Shown here in pieces: positions 42,201 to 50,268 of a stretch of 64,000 nt of DNA (positions are counted from its first letter, which is position 1; the number at the start of each line of letters is the position of its first letter). The position numbers were made by a program, and so were the translations under genes. A model generated the notes under the pieces. The model made no database searches. It worked only from the letters and a program-made list of their open reading frames with translations, and was not told the origin of the DNA. The DNA is taken from contig JAWZDV010000074.1 of assembly GCA_034142505.1 (NCBI GenBank), forward strand, positions 1 to 64,000, read 5' to 3'. The DNA comes from Hungatella_A sp034142505 (GTDB taxonomy: Bacteria > Bacillota > Clostridia > Lachnospirales > Lachnospiraceae).

Positions 42201-42305
42201 AATGTGGGCGGTTTGACAGCATCTACCATATTATCCCTATTGATGTTGCCGGTATATTATTCTATAATGAGCCATAGGAAGAAAGAATTACCAGTTTTGG
42301 ATTAG
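39264..42305 (+). CDS. Efflux RND transporter permease (HAE1/AcrB-like)
   Basis: A 1013-residue RND pump, normal length. It has N-terminal TM1 (TVLAILCLVVFGLSSITSSK), two large extracytoplasmic loops, and two six-helix bundles. In the first bundle the proton-relay region is VLGVGMMVDNSIVVLESCFR with the conserved Asp pair expected in TM4 (here Asp followed by Asn). The motif STITTCVVFLPMAFLEGMVG is the family's conserved block. ATG 39264 follows AGGAGGCGGCAGC; the frame extends upstream into the adaptor gene but that is not real. It probably exports a drug, bile acid or lipid-like compound. The gene after it is separated by a tandem hairpin repeat. Confidence 0.92.
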   Translation: MSLTKYVLKRPVTTVLAILCLVVFGLSSITSSKLELIPEMNMPMMLVSTVYPGASPDDINELVTGPIEDQVGILNGIKSTTSMSSENVSIVLLEYEYGTDMDKAYTDLKKKMDSVQSELPDDAQTPSIMEMDINSQASIYLAVNNDAQENLYNYVDNEIVPEFEKLSNVASVDMSGGQAQYVRIELLSDQLNQYHLNMNSIVSAISSGSFSYPVGNTMVGSQDLSVTSGVDYDTVEKLKSIPITVGSGDIIYLEDVANIYEALEDQSSIGRYNGKDTISLGIKKQQSSSDMEVAKSVKRVVEKLKAADPDLDIVVVSDNSEMIQSSLKTVVQTMVAAIIISMIVIFLFFGDFKASMIVGSSIPVSIMTALIAMNVMGFSLNVITLSSLVLGVGMMVDNSIVVLESCFRSTKGVGFREYTTAALEGSGIVLQSIIGSTITTCVVFLPMAFLEGMVGQMFKPLGFTIVFCMLASLISAMTVVPLCYTMYRPKEREQAPLSKAVELMQNGYRKLMVKILPKKKTVMFTSIALLALSFLMASQLRSELIPANDEGTISVSIETRPGLSLEEVNGVLEQAEAIVTADPNMKSYMLSYGGSGLSMGGSGASLTVYLKKDRTMETAEVLKSWKPSMNAIPNCNITMQESSTVSMMVGNNDRFEVILQSTQYDDLKAVSDQIVRELVAREDVSKVHSSLENAAPLVKIDIDPVKAAAEGLAPVQVAGTINMMLSGKEATTLDVNGREVSVMVEYPKGEYETLNQIEGIVLMTQTGSSVALTDIAEVAFKDSPLSITRENKQYQVTINGDYTEFADVDRVKAKTTLMNEVVNVNLKPEISVAQNTMDEMMAEEFGSLFQAIAIAVFLVFVVMAAQFESPKFSIMVMTTIPFALIGSFGFLFLTDVSISMPSLLGFLMLVGTVVNNGILYVDTVNQYRRNMDMQTALIEAGATRLRPILMTTLTTIVAMIPMCLALGDSGEIMQGLALVNVGGLTASTILSLLMLPVYYSIMSHRKKELPVLD

Positions 42306-42377
42306 GGAAACTCCCCATCGCATGCGCTCAGGGGAAAAGTAGGAAACTCCCCTTCGCATACGCTTAGGGGAAAAGTG
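42306..42377 (+). repeat. Tandem 36-bp hairpin repeat between RND pump and TolC-like genes
   Basis: Two direct copies of a 36-bp unit (42306-42341 and 42342-42377) differ at four positions. Each contains the inverted repeat CTCCCC...GGGGA with a 14-nt loop. The repeat begins right after the pump stop codon and ends at the ribosome site of the next gene. It could modulate expression between the genes. A related element lies at 58213-58245. Confidence 0.75.
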
Positions 42378-42392
42378 AGGAGGATATATCCA

Positions 42393-43559
42393 ATGAAGAT
42401 GTTAAAAAAGATAGCACCGGTTTGCCTGGCGGCAGTGATGGGTGCCATGACTGTTATGCCGGCATGGGCTTATTCCGATGTGACAAGAAGTGACGAGGAA
42501 TGGGCAAAGCTCCAGGATAATGTATTGGAATATGATGAATTGGCCGGACTGATTCATGAGTATAATGTGACGGTGTTGAATAACCGTGCAGATTACTTTA
42601 AAGTAAAGAACCGGACGCAGCAGGAGATCTCGGATAATTACCGTACTCAGGCACAAAATCTCTATGATATGATTCAGTATCCCACATCCGGAGATGATGA
42701 GACTACGTATGCAATGGCATATGCCAGTGCGGCACAGCTGGAAGCGCAGGCCAAATCTCTGGAACAGATGGCAGATGATAATATAGATGACGGAGAGATT
42801 AGAAAGATTCAGTATGATCAGGCAGAAGCCACGCTGGTTAGTGCCGCGCAGACATCCATGAACAGTCATCAGCAGCTTTTGCTGAATCGGGGAACTCTGG
42901 AAGCGAATCTGGCGTTGGTGAGAGCTACATACAATTCAGTGGTGGTAAAGGCTGGAGAAGGCATGGCAACACAGGCGGATGTTCTGTCCGCACAGGAGCA
43001 GGTAAAAAGTCTGGAAGCAAAGTTAATCAGCCTGGATGCCAGCATTAATAAGACGAGACAGAGCTTATGTCTGATGACAGGCTGGGCTTATGATGCGAAA
43101 CCGGAGATTATGCCGATTCCGTCTGCAGATGTGACACGTATCGCAGCCATGAATCCGGCAGCAGATCTGGAGAAAGCCATAAAGAATAATTATACACTGA
43201 GAGCAGATAAGAAGAAACTGGCCAATACAGAATCAGCATCCTCTAAGGAGACTCTGGAAAGAACCATAAAGAATGAGGAACAGAATGCAGGGGCCGCTTT
43301 GAATAACCAGTATCAGGCAGTCTTGCAGGCCCAGCTTTCTTATAATCAGGCGGTTACTAACTTTGAATTGGAAACGAAAAACATGCAGAAGGCCCAGCAG
43401 CAGTATAGTCAGGGTATGATCAGTGCATTGGATTATACGAAAGCGCAGGCTGCATATGTAGAAAAAGAAGCAAATCGTTATATTAGCGAGCTGGCACTTG
43501 TTCAGGCGATGGATACCTATGATTGGGCTGTGGCAGGTCTGCTGAATCTGGGAATGTAA
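42393..43559 (+). CDS. TolC-family outer-component-like efflux protein (first copy)
   Basis: A 388-residue protein. The start is ATG 42393, with GAGGAGGA at 42376-42383. A signal peptide covers about residues 1-27 (KIAPVCLAAVMGAMTVMPAWA). The rest is long amphipathic helices in the arrangement of TolC/OEP proteins (for example SAAQTSMNSHQQLLLNRGTL, GEGMATQADVLSAQEQVKSL and AQQQYSQGMISALDYTKAQA). In Gram-negative bacteria such proteins form the outer-membrane channel. A monoderm host has no outer membrane, so here it may act as a secreted or wall-associated tunnel or an adaptor extension. It is followed by a paralogue. Confidence 0.82.
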   Translation: MKMLKKIAPVCLAAVMGAMTVMPAWAYSDVTRSDEEWAKLQDNVLEYDELAGLIHEYNVTVLNNRADYFKVKNRTQQEISDNYRTQAQNLYDMIQYPTSGDDETTYAMAYASAAQLEAQAKSLEQMADDNIDDGEIRKIQYDQAEATLVSAAQTSMNSHQQLLLNRGTLEANLALVRATYNSVVVKAGEGMATQADVLSAQEQVKSLEAKLISLDASINKTRQSLCLMTGWAYDAKPEIMPIPSADVTRIAAMNPAADLEKAIKNNYTLRADKKKLANTESASSKETLERTIKNEEQNAGAALNNQYQAVLQAQLSYNQAVTNFELETKNMQKAQQQYSQGMISALDYTKAQAAYVEKEANRYISELALVQAMDTYDWAVAGLLNLGM

Positions 43560-43573
43560 AGAAGGGGTTATCT

Positions 43574-44737
43574 ATGAAAAAATGGAAACGAATTGCCCCG
43601 CTCACGATGGCGGCTGTATTGGGAACAATGGTTCCAATCACCTCGTTCGGTGCATCCTTATCTGATTATGATGAAAGCACTCAGATAAAGTTACAGGACA
43701 ATGTGCTGGAATATGATGAACTGCAGGGGCTGATAGCAGTTTATAACCCGACGCTGAGAATTGCAGATGACGCGTTTCAGGATGTGATGCATGGTATGGA
43801 CGTGACAATAACGGATCTGGATACCAACGCCGGAGAACTGAGCCGGCTGGCGGATGATATGAAGGCGGCCGGCAACATGCTTGGGTATCAGTTATACAGT
43901 CAGGCAGCCAAAGGAGTTAAGGGTGCAGTCAAAGAATATAAAAACATCAGGGATTCGGCTCAAAGCCGATCCTCAACGATGGAGTTAAGGGCGGCTGAAT
44001 ATCAATTGACGGCGGGGGCCCAGCAGCTGATGATTTTATATCAGACGACAACTGCTCAGAGAGAGATGGCAGCAAAGGCGGTAGAACTGTCGGAGGCAGC
44101 TTATCAGTCCTCTCTGACACAGAAATCACTGAATATGGCGACAGATGCAGATGTGCTCAGTGCGAAGCAGGCTATGGAGCAGGCCGCATCCGGGTTGCAG
44201 CAGGCTGATTCAGGACTTTTGAATATTAAACAGTCGCTGTGCATGCTGACCGGTTGGAGTTATGATGCTTCTCCTGATATCCGCCCGGTTCCGGCGGTGA
44301 GCCAGGAGCAGCTGGATGCCATCAATCTGGATACCGATATGGAGAAGGCTCTTGGCAATAATCAGACCTTGATTAAACAAAGAAGTACAACGGTGAAGCA
44401 GTCCAGAAAGATGACTGCCAACGAAAAAGCTAAAAAGAGCCGTAGTACTTCCGAATCCGAGCAGAAGCTTAAGATTGAGATGGAACGGCTGTACAATGCG
44501 GTCCAGGAGAAGAAAGCCGAGGCGGACGGAGTGGCGGCAGCATTCGCCAGTGCGGAGATTGCCAAACGGGGAGCTGATTTAAAATATCAGACAGGGGCCA
44601 TTGGCCGTCTGGAATATCTTCAGGCAGAAATGGAATTTTTAAATCAAAAGGCGTTGAAAGAATCGGCCGATATGGCACTCTTGCAGGCTGTGAATGACTA
44701 TGAATGGGGCGTAAAAGGATTAGCTGAAATTAAATAA
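43574..44737 (+). CDS. TolC-family outer-component-like efflux protein (second copy)
   Basis: A 387-residue paralogue of the gene before it. ATG 43574 follows AAGAAGGGGTTATCT. The signal peptide is about residues 1-25 (IAPLTMAAVLGTMVPITSFGA). It shares the N-terminal block KLQDNVLEYDELQGLIAVYN, the repeat AYQSSLTQKSLNMATDADVL, and the C-terminal YEWGVKGLAEIK with the first copy. The tandem arrangement suggests duplication within the operon. Two outer-component-like proteins per pump could form a hetero-oligomer or have diverged in substrate. A strong terminator follows 28 bp later. Confidence 0.82.
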   Translation: MKKWKRIAPLTMAAVLGTMVPITSFGASLSDYDESTQIKLQDNVLEYDELQGLIAVYNPTLRIADDAFQDVMHGMDVTITDLDTNAGELSRLADDMKAAGNMLGYQLYSQAAKGVKGAVKEYKNIRDSAQSRSSTMELRAAEYQLTAGAQQLMILYQTTTAQREMAAKAVELSEAAYQSSLTQKSLNMATDADVLSAKQAMEQAASGLQQADSGLLNIKQSLCMLTGWSYDASPDIRPVPAVSQEQLDAINLDTDMEKALGNNQTLIKQRSTTVKQSRKMTANEKAKKSRSTSESEQKLKIEMERLYNAVQEKKAEADGVAAAFASAEIAKRGADLKYQTGAIGRLEYLQAEMEFLNQKALKESADMALLQAVNDYEWGVKGLAEIK

Positions 44738-44765
44738 TCAAAATTCTGTTGTGAACTGAAAAAAG

Positions 44766-44800
44766 GAGTTCCTGTGAGGATATATTTCACAGGAACTCTT
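44766..44800. terminator. Terminator between the efflux operon and spoIIR
   Basis: A perfect 12-bp stem (GAGTTCCTGTGA at 44766-44777 with TCACAGGAACTC at 44787-44798) around a 9-nt loop, with AAAA before and TTATT after. It lies between convergent genes and can serve both. Confidence 0.85.
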
Positions 44801-44801
44801 A

Positions 44802-45443
44802 TTAATTAGTATCTTTTTTCGCAATAGCATCCAGCAGCCGAAACCGCACCTGTACCTGAAGTTTTGTATTTCGGTTATCTAAAATCGCCAGATACTCTTC
44901 CGGCGTCAGGACATTTTTCAGCAGTTCCTTTGACTCCTCCGGTACAATTCCGTAAGAGGCATTGACAAAGCACAGCTGTGGGTACAGCACGCACCACCAG
45001 TTCCGCCCCCGTCCGCTGCCGATCACGACCTCTGCTGCGTCATAGCTGCCGCAGGGAAGCACCACGTCCCCGTACGCCTTAGTAGGAAAATAACAGTTGG
45101 TCAGTGACACCGCCGCCGGATAATCATAGCCGGCATTTTTCATGTAAGTTTCTGCAGTCTGTTCCAGTTCAGACTGGTGTTCCCTAATATAAGTACAAGT
45201 TTCCTCTTTTCCCGCATCCGCAGGCAGCCCCTTGTAAATCGTGTCAATCAGCAGAGACTTTACCTCCAGCTTTAGCTGCTGGTCTTCACCTGAATTGCTG
45301 TTGGCCAGAACATGGAAACGCAGAATCTCGGGAGAGATTTTAGCGGCCAGGTTCTCATCCCTCTGCCGAATCCATATCATAGTAAGTAAAAAGGCCAGAA
45401 ACAGACAGCTGATGGAGAGGACCAGTTCTTTTCTTCGTTTCAT
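44802..45443 (-). CDS. spoIIR: Stage II sporulation protein R
   Basis: A 213-residue signalling protein of sporulation. It is made in the forespore and triggers SpoIIGA to process pro-sigma-E in the mother cell. Residues about 7-24 form an N-terminal membrane segment or signal (LVLSISCLFLAFLLTMIWI). Family blocks are EILRFHVLANSNSGEDQQLK, LTNCYFPTKAYGDVVLPCG and GRNWWCVLYPQLCF. The start is ATG 45443 behind AAAGGAGAAGTTCTGACT. It faces ddl across a 120-bp divergent region. In model species the gene is driven by sigma-F; I did not find a clear sigma-F promoter here. Confidence 0.93.
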   Translation of the reverse strand: MKRRKELVLSISCLFLAFLLTMIWIRQRDENLAAKISPEILRFHVLANSNSGEDQQLKLEVKSLLIDTIYKGLPADAGKEETCTYIREHQSELEQTAETYMKNAGYDYPAAVSLTNCYFPTKAYGDVVLPCGSYDAAEVVIGSGRGRNWWCVLYPQLCFVNASYGIVPEESKELLKNVLTPEEYLAILDNRNTKLQVQVRFRLLDAIAKKDTN

Positions 45444-45487
45444 AGTCAGAACTTCTCCTTTTAAGCATTTTCTATTGGTAATTCTAT

Positions 45488-45515
45488 TTGTAATTATAAC
45501 CAGGTGTGCTATAAT
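45488..45515 (+). promoter_or_regulatory. Sigma-A promoter of the ddl operon
   Basis: TTGTAA (45488-45493) and TATAAT (45510-45515) with a 16-bp spacer stand before ddl in the divergent region shared with spoIIR. Confidence 0.6.
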
Positions 45516-45563
45516 TAAACGCAGATGTAAAAATGAGTGAAGGAAAATATAAGGAGAGAGAAC

Positions 45564-46625
45564 ATGAAAGAAACAATCGCAGTGTTGTTTGGGGGCCAGT
45601 CATCAGAGCATATCGTGTCCTGCATGTCGGCTGCCAATGTGATCGACCATATAGATAAAGAGAAATACAATCTGCTTCTCATCGGAATCACAGAGGAAGG
45701 CCACTGGCTGAAGACAGAATCGGTGGAGGATATCCGCTCCGGAACCTGGAGGGAGGGCGCCGTGGAAGCGGTACTGTCCCCTGACGCGACTGAAAAGTGT
45801 GTCCTTGTGATGGACGGAAGCGGCGTACAAAAAGTAAATGTGGATGTGGTATTCCCGGTGCTTCACGGTTTATACGGTGAGGACGGAACCGTCCAGGGGT
45901 TACTGGAACTGGCCAGGATCCCGTACGTTGGCTGCGGCGTCCTTGCATCCTCGGTGGCCATGGATAAGCTGTACACGAAGATCATCGTGGACGCCTTAGG
46001 CATCCGCCAAGCAGCTTATGTGCCCGTAATGAAAGATGACTTAAAGGATATGGACCACGTGGTGGAAAAGGTAGAGTCCAGTTTTCCCTACCCCGTGTTT
46101 GTCAAACCGTCCAATGCCGGCTCCTCCCGTGGCGTGAGCAAGGCGGAGAACCGTGAGGGCTTAAAAGCAGCCTTGGAGGAGGCGGTAAAACACGACCGGA
46201 AGATCCTGGTGGAAGAGATGATTGTGGGCCATGAGATCGAGTGCGCCGTGTTCGGCGGCGGCAGGACAAAGATCCAGGCCAGCGGTGTGGGCGAGATTCT
46301 GGCGGCGGCGGACTTCTACGATTTTGACGCTAAGTATTTCAACGAGGAATCCAGAACCGTGGTGGACCCGGAGCTGCCGGGGGACGCGGCCGAACAGGTA
46401 CGCCAGGCGGCGATGGCTATCTTCAAAGCGATTGACGGCTACGGAATTTCCCGCGTGGACTTCTTTGTGAAGGAGGACGGGGAAGTGGTGTTCAACGAGA
46501 TCAACACCATGCCAGGTTTTACGGCCATCAGCATGTATCCCATGCTGTGGGAGGCCAGAGGCGTCAGCAAGGATGAACTTGTAGACCGCCTGATCACCCA
46601 CGCAAAGGAGAGAGGGAATGGATAG
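45564..46625 (+). CDS. ddl: D-alanine--D-alanine ligase
   Basis: A 353-residue ATP-grasp enzyme that joins two D-alanines for peptidoglycan precursors. N-terminal VLFGGQSSEHIVSCMSAANV carries the first substrate motif. VFPVLHGLYGEDGTVQGLLE, then FVKPSNAGSSRGVSK, and EINTMPGFTAISMYP are the three hallmark blocks. ATG 45564 follows AAGGAGAGAGAAC; a GTG 27 nt upstream is rejected because it precedes the ribosome site. murI overlaps its last 8 nt. The residues after the ATP loop do not obviously point to a D-Ala-D-Lac ligase, so ordinary cell-wall synthesis is likely. Confidence 0.94.
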   Translation: MKETIAVLFGGQSSEHIVSCMSAANVIDHIDKEKYNLLLIGITEEGHWLKTESVEDIRSGTWREGAVEAVLSPDATEKCVLVMDGSGVQKVNVDVVFPVLHGLYGEDGTVQGLLELARIPYVGCGVLASSVAMDKLYTKIIVDALGIRQAAYVPVMKDDLKDMDHVVEKVESSFPYPVFVKPSNAGSSRGVSKAENREGLKAALEEAVKHDRKILVEEMIVGHEIECAVFGGGRTKIQASGVGEILAAADFYDFDAKYFNEESRTVVDPELPGDAAEQVRQAAMAIFKAIDGYGISRVDFFVKEDGEVVFNEINTMPGFTAISMYPMLWEARGVSKDELVDRLITHAKERGNG

Positions 46626-47433
46626 AAATGCACCGATTGGAGTCTTTGACTCCGGGGTCGGAGGGCTGACGGTGGCCAGGGAACTGATGCGGCAGATGCC
46701 GGAGGAGCGGCTGGTGTATTTTGGAGACACGGCCAGACTTCCCTACGGAAGTAAATCCCAGGAGACCGTGATCCGCTATTCCAGACAGATCCTCCGCTTT
46801 TTACAGACCAAAGGGGTGAAAGCGATTGTCATCGCCTGCAACACAGCCAGCGCATATGCCCTTGAGACGGTGGAGAAGGAGATGGACATTCCCGTGATCG
46901 GAGTGGTCAATGCAGGAGCCAGAACCGCGGTGAATGCCACCCGCAACGGCAAGATCGGCGTCATTGGAACCGAAGGTACTATCAGCAGTGGCATTTATAC
47001 GAACGTGATGCAGAGGATGAAACCGGATATCGAGGTGACCGGCAAATCCTGCCCGCTGTTTGTACCGCTGGTGGAGGAGGGGCTGCTCCATGATTCCGTC
47101 ACCGATGAGATTGCTTCCCGGTATCTAAGCGTCTTGAAAGGGCGATATATCGACACCCTGGTGCTGGGCTGCACCCACTATCCGCTTCTCCGTTCCACGT
47201 TAGGGCGGCTGATGGGGAGTGAGGTTACGCTGGTGAATCCGGCTTATGAGACGGCAATTGAGTTAAAGAAGCTTTTAAAGGAACAGAATATGGATTGTGA
47301 CCCAGATACTATGACCGGAGAGAAATACGAGTTTTATGTGAGCGATCTGGCGGAGAAGTTTACAGCCTTTGCCACATCGATCCTGCCAAACGAAGTAAAG
47401 GAAACCAAGAAGATTAATATAGAGGAGTATTGA
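46618..47433 (+). CDS. murI: Glutamate racemase
   Basis: A 271-residue racemase that makes D-glutamate for peptidoglycan. It begins IGVFDSGVGGLTVARELMRQ, has the first catalytic Cys in ACNTASAYA and the second in LGCTHYPLLRS, and the substrate motif FGDTARLPYGSKS. It overlaps ddl by 8 nt and is translationally coupled with it. The DUF1934 gene starts one base after its stop. The group makes sense as a peptidoglycan precursor operon. Confidence 0.94.
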   Translation: MDRNAPIGVFDSGVGGLTVARELMRQMPEERLVYFGDTARLPYGSKSQETVIRYSRQILRFLQTKGVKAIVIACNTASAYALETVEKEMDIPVIGVVNAGARTAVNATRNGKIGVIGTEGTISSGIYTNVMQRMKPDIEVTGKSCPLFVPLVEEGLLHDSVTDEIASRYLSVLKGRYIDTLVLGCTHYPLLRSTLGRLMGSEVTLVNPAYETAIELKKLLKEQNMDCDPDTMTGEKYEFYVSDLAEKFTAFATSILPNEVKETKKINIEEY

Positions 47434-47434
47434 A

Positions 47435-47881
47435 ATGACCAAAGAAGTTCTCATCAGTATCAGTGGAATACAGATGTCGAATGGGGAAGAGGACAATATC
47501 GAGATGGTCACCATCGGTGATTATTACATGAAAAATGGGAAGCATTATATTATTTATGATGAGGTTCCCGAGGGAGAGAATGAGACCATCAGAAACACGA
47601 TTAAGGTGTGCCCGGATGCTCTGGACATTATCAAAAAGGGTCTTACCAATGCCCACATGACATTTAAGAAGAATGAGAGAAATACCACCTGTTATGCCAC
47701 CACTATGGGGGATTTCATGATTGGGATCTGTACGAACGAGGTGCGGGTGGAGGAGCAGGAGGATCTGCTGAAAGTGGATGTGGAGTATTCCCTGGATATC
47801 AATTATGAGCATGTGTCCGAATGCAACATTATGCTGTCGGTTCGGCCAAAAGGCTCCATGAATTTCCATCTGCAGTCTTAG
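47435..47881 (+). CDS. DUF1934 domain-containing protein
   Basis: A 148-residue protein of the DUF1934 family, a lipocalin-like small beta-barrel found mainly in Firmicutes. Recognisable parts are EVLISISGIQMSNGEEDNIE, YYMKNGKHYIIYDEV and the C-terminal VEYSLDINYEHVSECNIMLS. The function is unknown. The ribosome site GAGGAG overlaps the murI end, and the spacing of one base to murI shows co-transcription with the cell-wall precursor genes. Confidence 0.88.
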   Translation: MTKEVLISISGIQMSNGEEDNIEMVTIGDYYMKNGKHYIIYDEVPEGENETIRNTIKVCPDALDIIKKGLTNAHMTFKKNERNTTCYATTMGDFMIGICTNEVRVEEQEDLLKVDVEYSLDINYEHVSECNIMLSVRPKGSMNFHLQS

Positions 47882-47904
47882 AAAATTAGAGCGGTTACAG
47901 GATG

Positions 47905-47945
47905 TAAAAGGCGGGACGGCCACGACTGGCGTCACCGTCTTTTAT
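47905..47945 (+). terminator. Terminator after the DUF1934 gene
   Basis: A long imperfect hairpin (TAAAAGGCGGGACGGCC at 47905-47921 facing GGCGTCACCGTCTTTTA at about 47928-47944) ends the ddl-murI operon. Confidence 0.65.
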
Positions 47946-48004
47946 AATGCGTCACAATACGAAACTGAATGATATTACATTTTATATTTAATTTAAAATA
48001 ACTA

Positions 48005-48051
48005 TTGTAATATTGTTACATTTGTGATATTATACAAATATAAGCGCTTAT
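48005..48051 (+). promoter_or_regulatory. Promoter and cre-like site of the MurNAc/PTS operon
   Basis: TTGTAA (48005-48010) and TATTAT (48028-48033) are separated by 17 bp. The palindrome ATAAGCGCTTAT (48040-48051) covers the expected transcription start and has the AAGCGCTT core of CcpA cre sites, though its ends differ from the consensus. A second inverted repeat, TGTAATATTGTTACA (48006-48020), covers the -35 region and might bind the operon's RpiR-type regulator. Confidence 0.5.
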
Positions 48052-48134
48052 GGAAGTAAAAAATATACGTCTTGCCATGAAAAATAGACTGCAAGAGTAT
48101 GAAAAATGTCTGATTTGTGAAAAGGAGGCAATTT

Positions 48135-48938
48135 ATGCAGCAAATTTCTGTACTGGTAATTCTGTTACTGCTGGTTTATACCACAGTTGCGGTGGTTGAC
48201 CAGATTTCAATTCAGTGTGGACTTTACACACCACTGTTTGCGGCAACATTTACGGGACTTTTACTGGGGGATTTACAGACCGGTTTAATTATCGGCGCAA
48301 CCTTACAGCTGATGACGCTGGGGGTTGCTACATACGGCGGCGCTACGGTGCCGGATTATCTGTCAGGAGCAATTATGGGAACGGCTTACGCCATCATTTC
48401 CGGTCAGGGAGCGGAGTATGGTATCGGTCTTGCGATTCCGATCGGCCTTCTGTTAACGCAGATGGATATTTTGGGAAGAATGAGCAACTCCTTCTTCCAG
48501 CATTACGCAGACCGCTGTGCCGAGAAAGGTGACTGGCGCGGCGTTGAGAAGGCCAACTTACTGGGACTGATTCCATGGGAACTGTCCCGTCTGATCCCGG
48601 TAGCCCTGGGACTCATCTTCGGGCAGGTAGTCGTAGAAGGTGTGAACGCGATCATTCCTGCATGGTTTATGACAGGACTGAAGACGGCAGGCGCCATCCT
48701 CCCAGCCATGGGTATGGCGATTCTGATGCGTTACCTTCCAATTAAAAAATATTGGCCATACTTTGTGATTGGCTTTGTATTAATCGCATTTGGCGGCGGC
48801 AGCTATACGGTTATGGCAGCAGCGCTGGTTGGTCTGGCACTGGCAGGGCTTCATCTGTCCAGGTCTAAAGACCGGGTGGCTGTTACGGCAGACGGCGCGT
48901 CCTACATTGATGACGAGGAGGTAGAGATTGATGGCTAA
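48135..48938 (+). CDS. PTS mannose/fructose/sorbose-family IIC component
   Basis: A 267-residue membrane protein, the sugar channel subunit of a mannose-family phosphotransferase system. It starts MQQISVLVILLLLVYTTVAV and has the conserved GLYTPLFAATFTGLLLGDLQ and GATLQLMTLGVATYGGATVP, typical of the family. About six or more membrane segments are visible. ATG 48135 follows AAAGGAGGCAATTT. The order IIC, IID, IIA, IIB is complete in this operon. Together with murR, murQ and an AmiE-like gene the substrate may be MurNAc. Confidence 0.92.
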   Translation: MQQISVLVILLLLVYTTVAVVDQISIQCGLYTPLFAATFTGLLLGDLQTGLIIGATLQLMTLGVATYGGATVPDYLSGAIMGTAYAIISGQGAEYGIGLAIPIGLLLTQMDILGRMSNSFFQHYADRCAEKGDWRGVEKANLLGLIPWELSRLIPVALGLIFGQVVVEGVNAIIPAWFMTGLKTAGAILPAMGMAILMRYLPIKKYWPYFVIGFVLIAFGGGSYTVMAAALVGLALAGLHLSRSKDRVAVTADGASYIDDEEVEIDG

Positions 48939-49746
48939 ACTAACAAAACAGGATATCAACAAAGTATACTTCCGCAACTTGTTTACCCTGCAGTTCGGTT
49001 GGAACTATGAAAAAATGCAGGGCCTTGGATACGCTTACGTGATCATGCCGGCGTTAAAACGCCTCTACGGGGATGACCCGGAGAGCATGAAGAAAGCATT
49101 GCAGATGCATCTGGCTTACTTCAACACCACTCCCGCCATGTCCCATCTGATTACCGGCGCTGATATGGCTCTGGAGGAAGAGATCGGCATTGAGTCGGAA
49201 GAAGTGGTTATGGGTATCAAGACCGGTTTGATGGGACCGTTTGCCGGTGTGGGTGATACCTTGTTTATCGCCATTTACCGCGCCATCGTATTCTCCATCG
49301 CGGCCTACATTGCTATGCAGGGCAATCCTGTGGGACTTTTGATTCCACTGATCGCCTGTGCCGGTGTGTTGTGGGTTCGTTATAAATTTACCACCATCGG
49401 ATACAATTCCGGACGGAAACTGGCAACGGGATTTGCGGATAAGATCGCTCCGATCACGGAAGCGGCCAGTATCCTGGGGCTTACCGTAGTAGGCGCGCTG
49501 ATTCCTTCGGTCATCAAGTACAACACGGATATTCAGTTTGCTTTCGGGGAAGTTACCTTCGCGCTTCAGGATATGTTAGACAAGATTCTGCCATGTCTGC
49601 TGCCGCTGGGCATTGTGATGCTGTCCTACTGGCTGCTTGGCAAGAAGAAGGTTGACTCCACGAAGCTGATATTTATTCTGATCGGCCTTGGAATGATTCT
49701 TGGCAATCTCCAGACCATGTTGACATTTGTGGCGGGATTGTTCTAG
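48931..49746 (+). CDS. PTS mannose/fructose/sorbose-family IID component
   Basis: A 271-residue membrane subunit that pairs with IIC. It has FRNLFTLQFGWNYEKMQGLG, HLAYFNTTPAMSHLITGADM and LMGPFAGVGDTLFIAIYRAI, all hallmark IID blocks, and hydrophobic C-terminal segments. It overlaps the end of the IIC gene by 8 nt, so they are translationally coupled and the subunits are made together. The ribosome site is GAGGAGGTAGAGATTG within the IIC gene. IIC and IID form the transport channel and together receive phosphate from IIB. Confidence 0.92.
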   Translation: MAKLTKQDINKVYFRNLFTLQFGWNYEKMQGLGYAYVIMPALKRLYGDDPESMKKALQMHLAYFNTTPAMSHLITGADMALEEEIGIESEEVVMGIKTGLMGPFAGVGDTLFIAIYRAIVFSIAAYIAMQGNPVGLLIPLIACAGVLWVRYKFTTIGYNSGRKLATGFADKIAPITEAASILGLTVVGALIPSVIKYNTDIQFAFGEVTFALQDMLDKILPCLLPLGIVMLSYWLLGKKKVDSTKLIFILIGLGMILGNLQTMLTFVAGLF

Positions 49747-49807
49747 TACTAAAATGTAATGGACGGGGTGAATAATCCCCGGGTGTTCAAGTTGAAAGAG
49801 GTATGAT

Positions 49808-50248
49808 ATGATAGGAATAATAGTGACGGGTCATGGTTTTTTCGCCACCGGGATCACAAGCGCGTTAAAGCTTCTGGTGGGCGAGCCGGAGCAGTTTGAG
49901 GCAGTGGATTTTGAGCCGGAGGATTCCATTGATCTGTTGACAGAGAAACTGAAAGCGGCGGTGGAACGCCTGGAAGACTGTGAAGGGATTCTGCTGATGA
50001 CGGACCTTCGCGGCGGATCGCCCTACAATGTAGCTTCCCGTCTATGCATGGAAGGCACGGAAGGGATGGAGGTTTTGGCAGGTGTCAATCTGCCGATGCT
50101 GATTGAAGTGTATATGTCCCGGGGGATGGCTTCGGATGTGATCGCGCTGGCGGACACGGCTCTGGAGGCTGGGCGAAGCCAGGTACTTCGCTTCGAGAGA
50201 GCAGCATTGTTTGCATTGGACGATGAGGACGAGTGCGAACTGGATTAA
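49808..50248 (+). CDS. PTS mannose-family IIA component
   Basis: A 146-residue soluble phosphocarrier. The first phosphorylation site is His9 in GIIVTGHGFFATGI. TDLRGGSPYNVAS is a second family block. It receives phosphate from HPr and passes it to IIB. The first 10 residues and family length support ATG 49808, with GAAAGAGGT upstream. Encoded as a separate protein from IIB, unlike the fused IIAB of Escherichia coli mannose PTS. Confidence 0.9.
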   Translation: MIGIIVTGHGFFATGITSALKLLVGEPEQFEAVDFEPEDSIDLLTEKLKAAVERLEDCEGILLMTDLRGGSPYNVASRLCMEGTEGMEVLAGVNLPMLIEVYMSRGMASDVIALADTALEAGRSQVLRFERAALFALDDEDECELD

Positions 50249-50268
50249 GAAAGCGAGGAGAGACGGAT

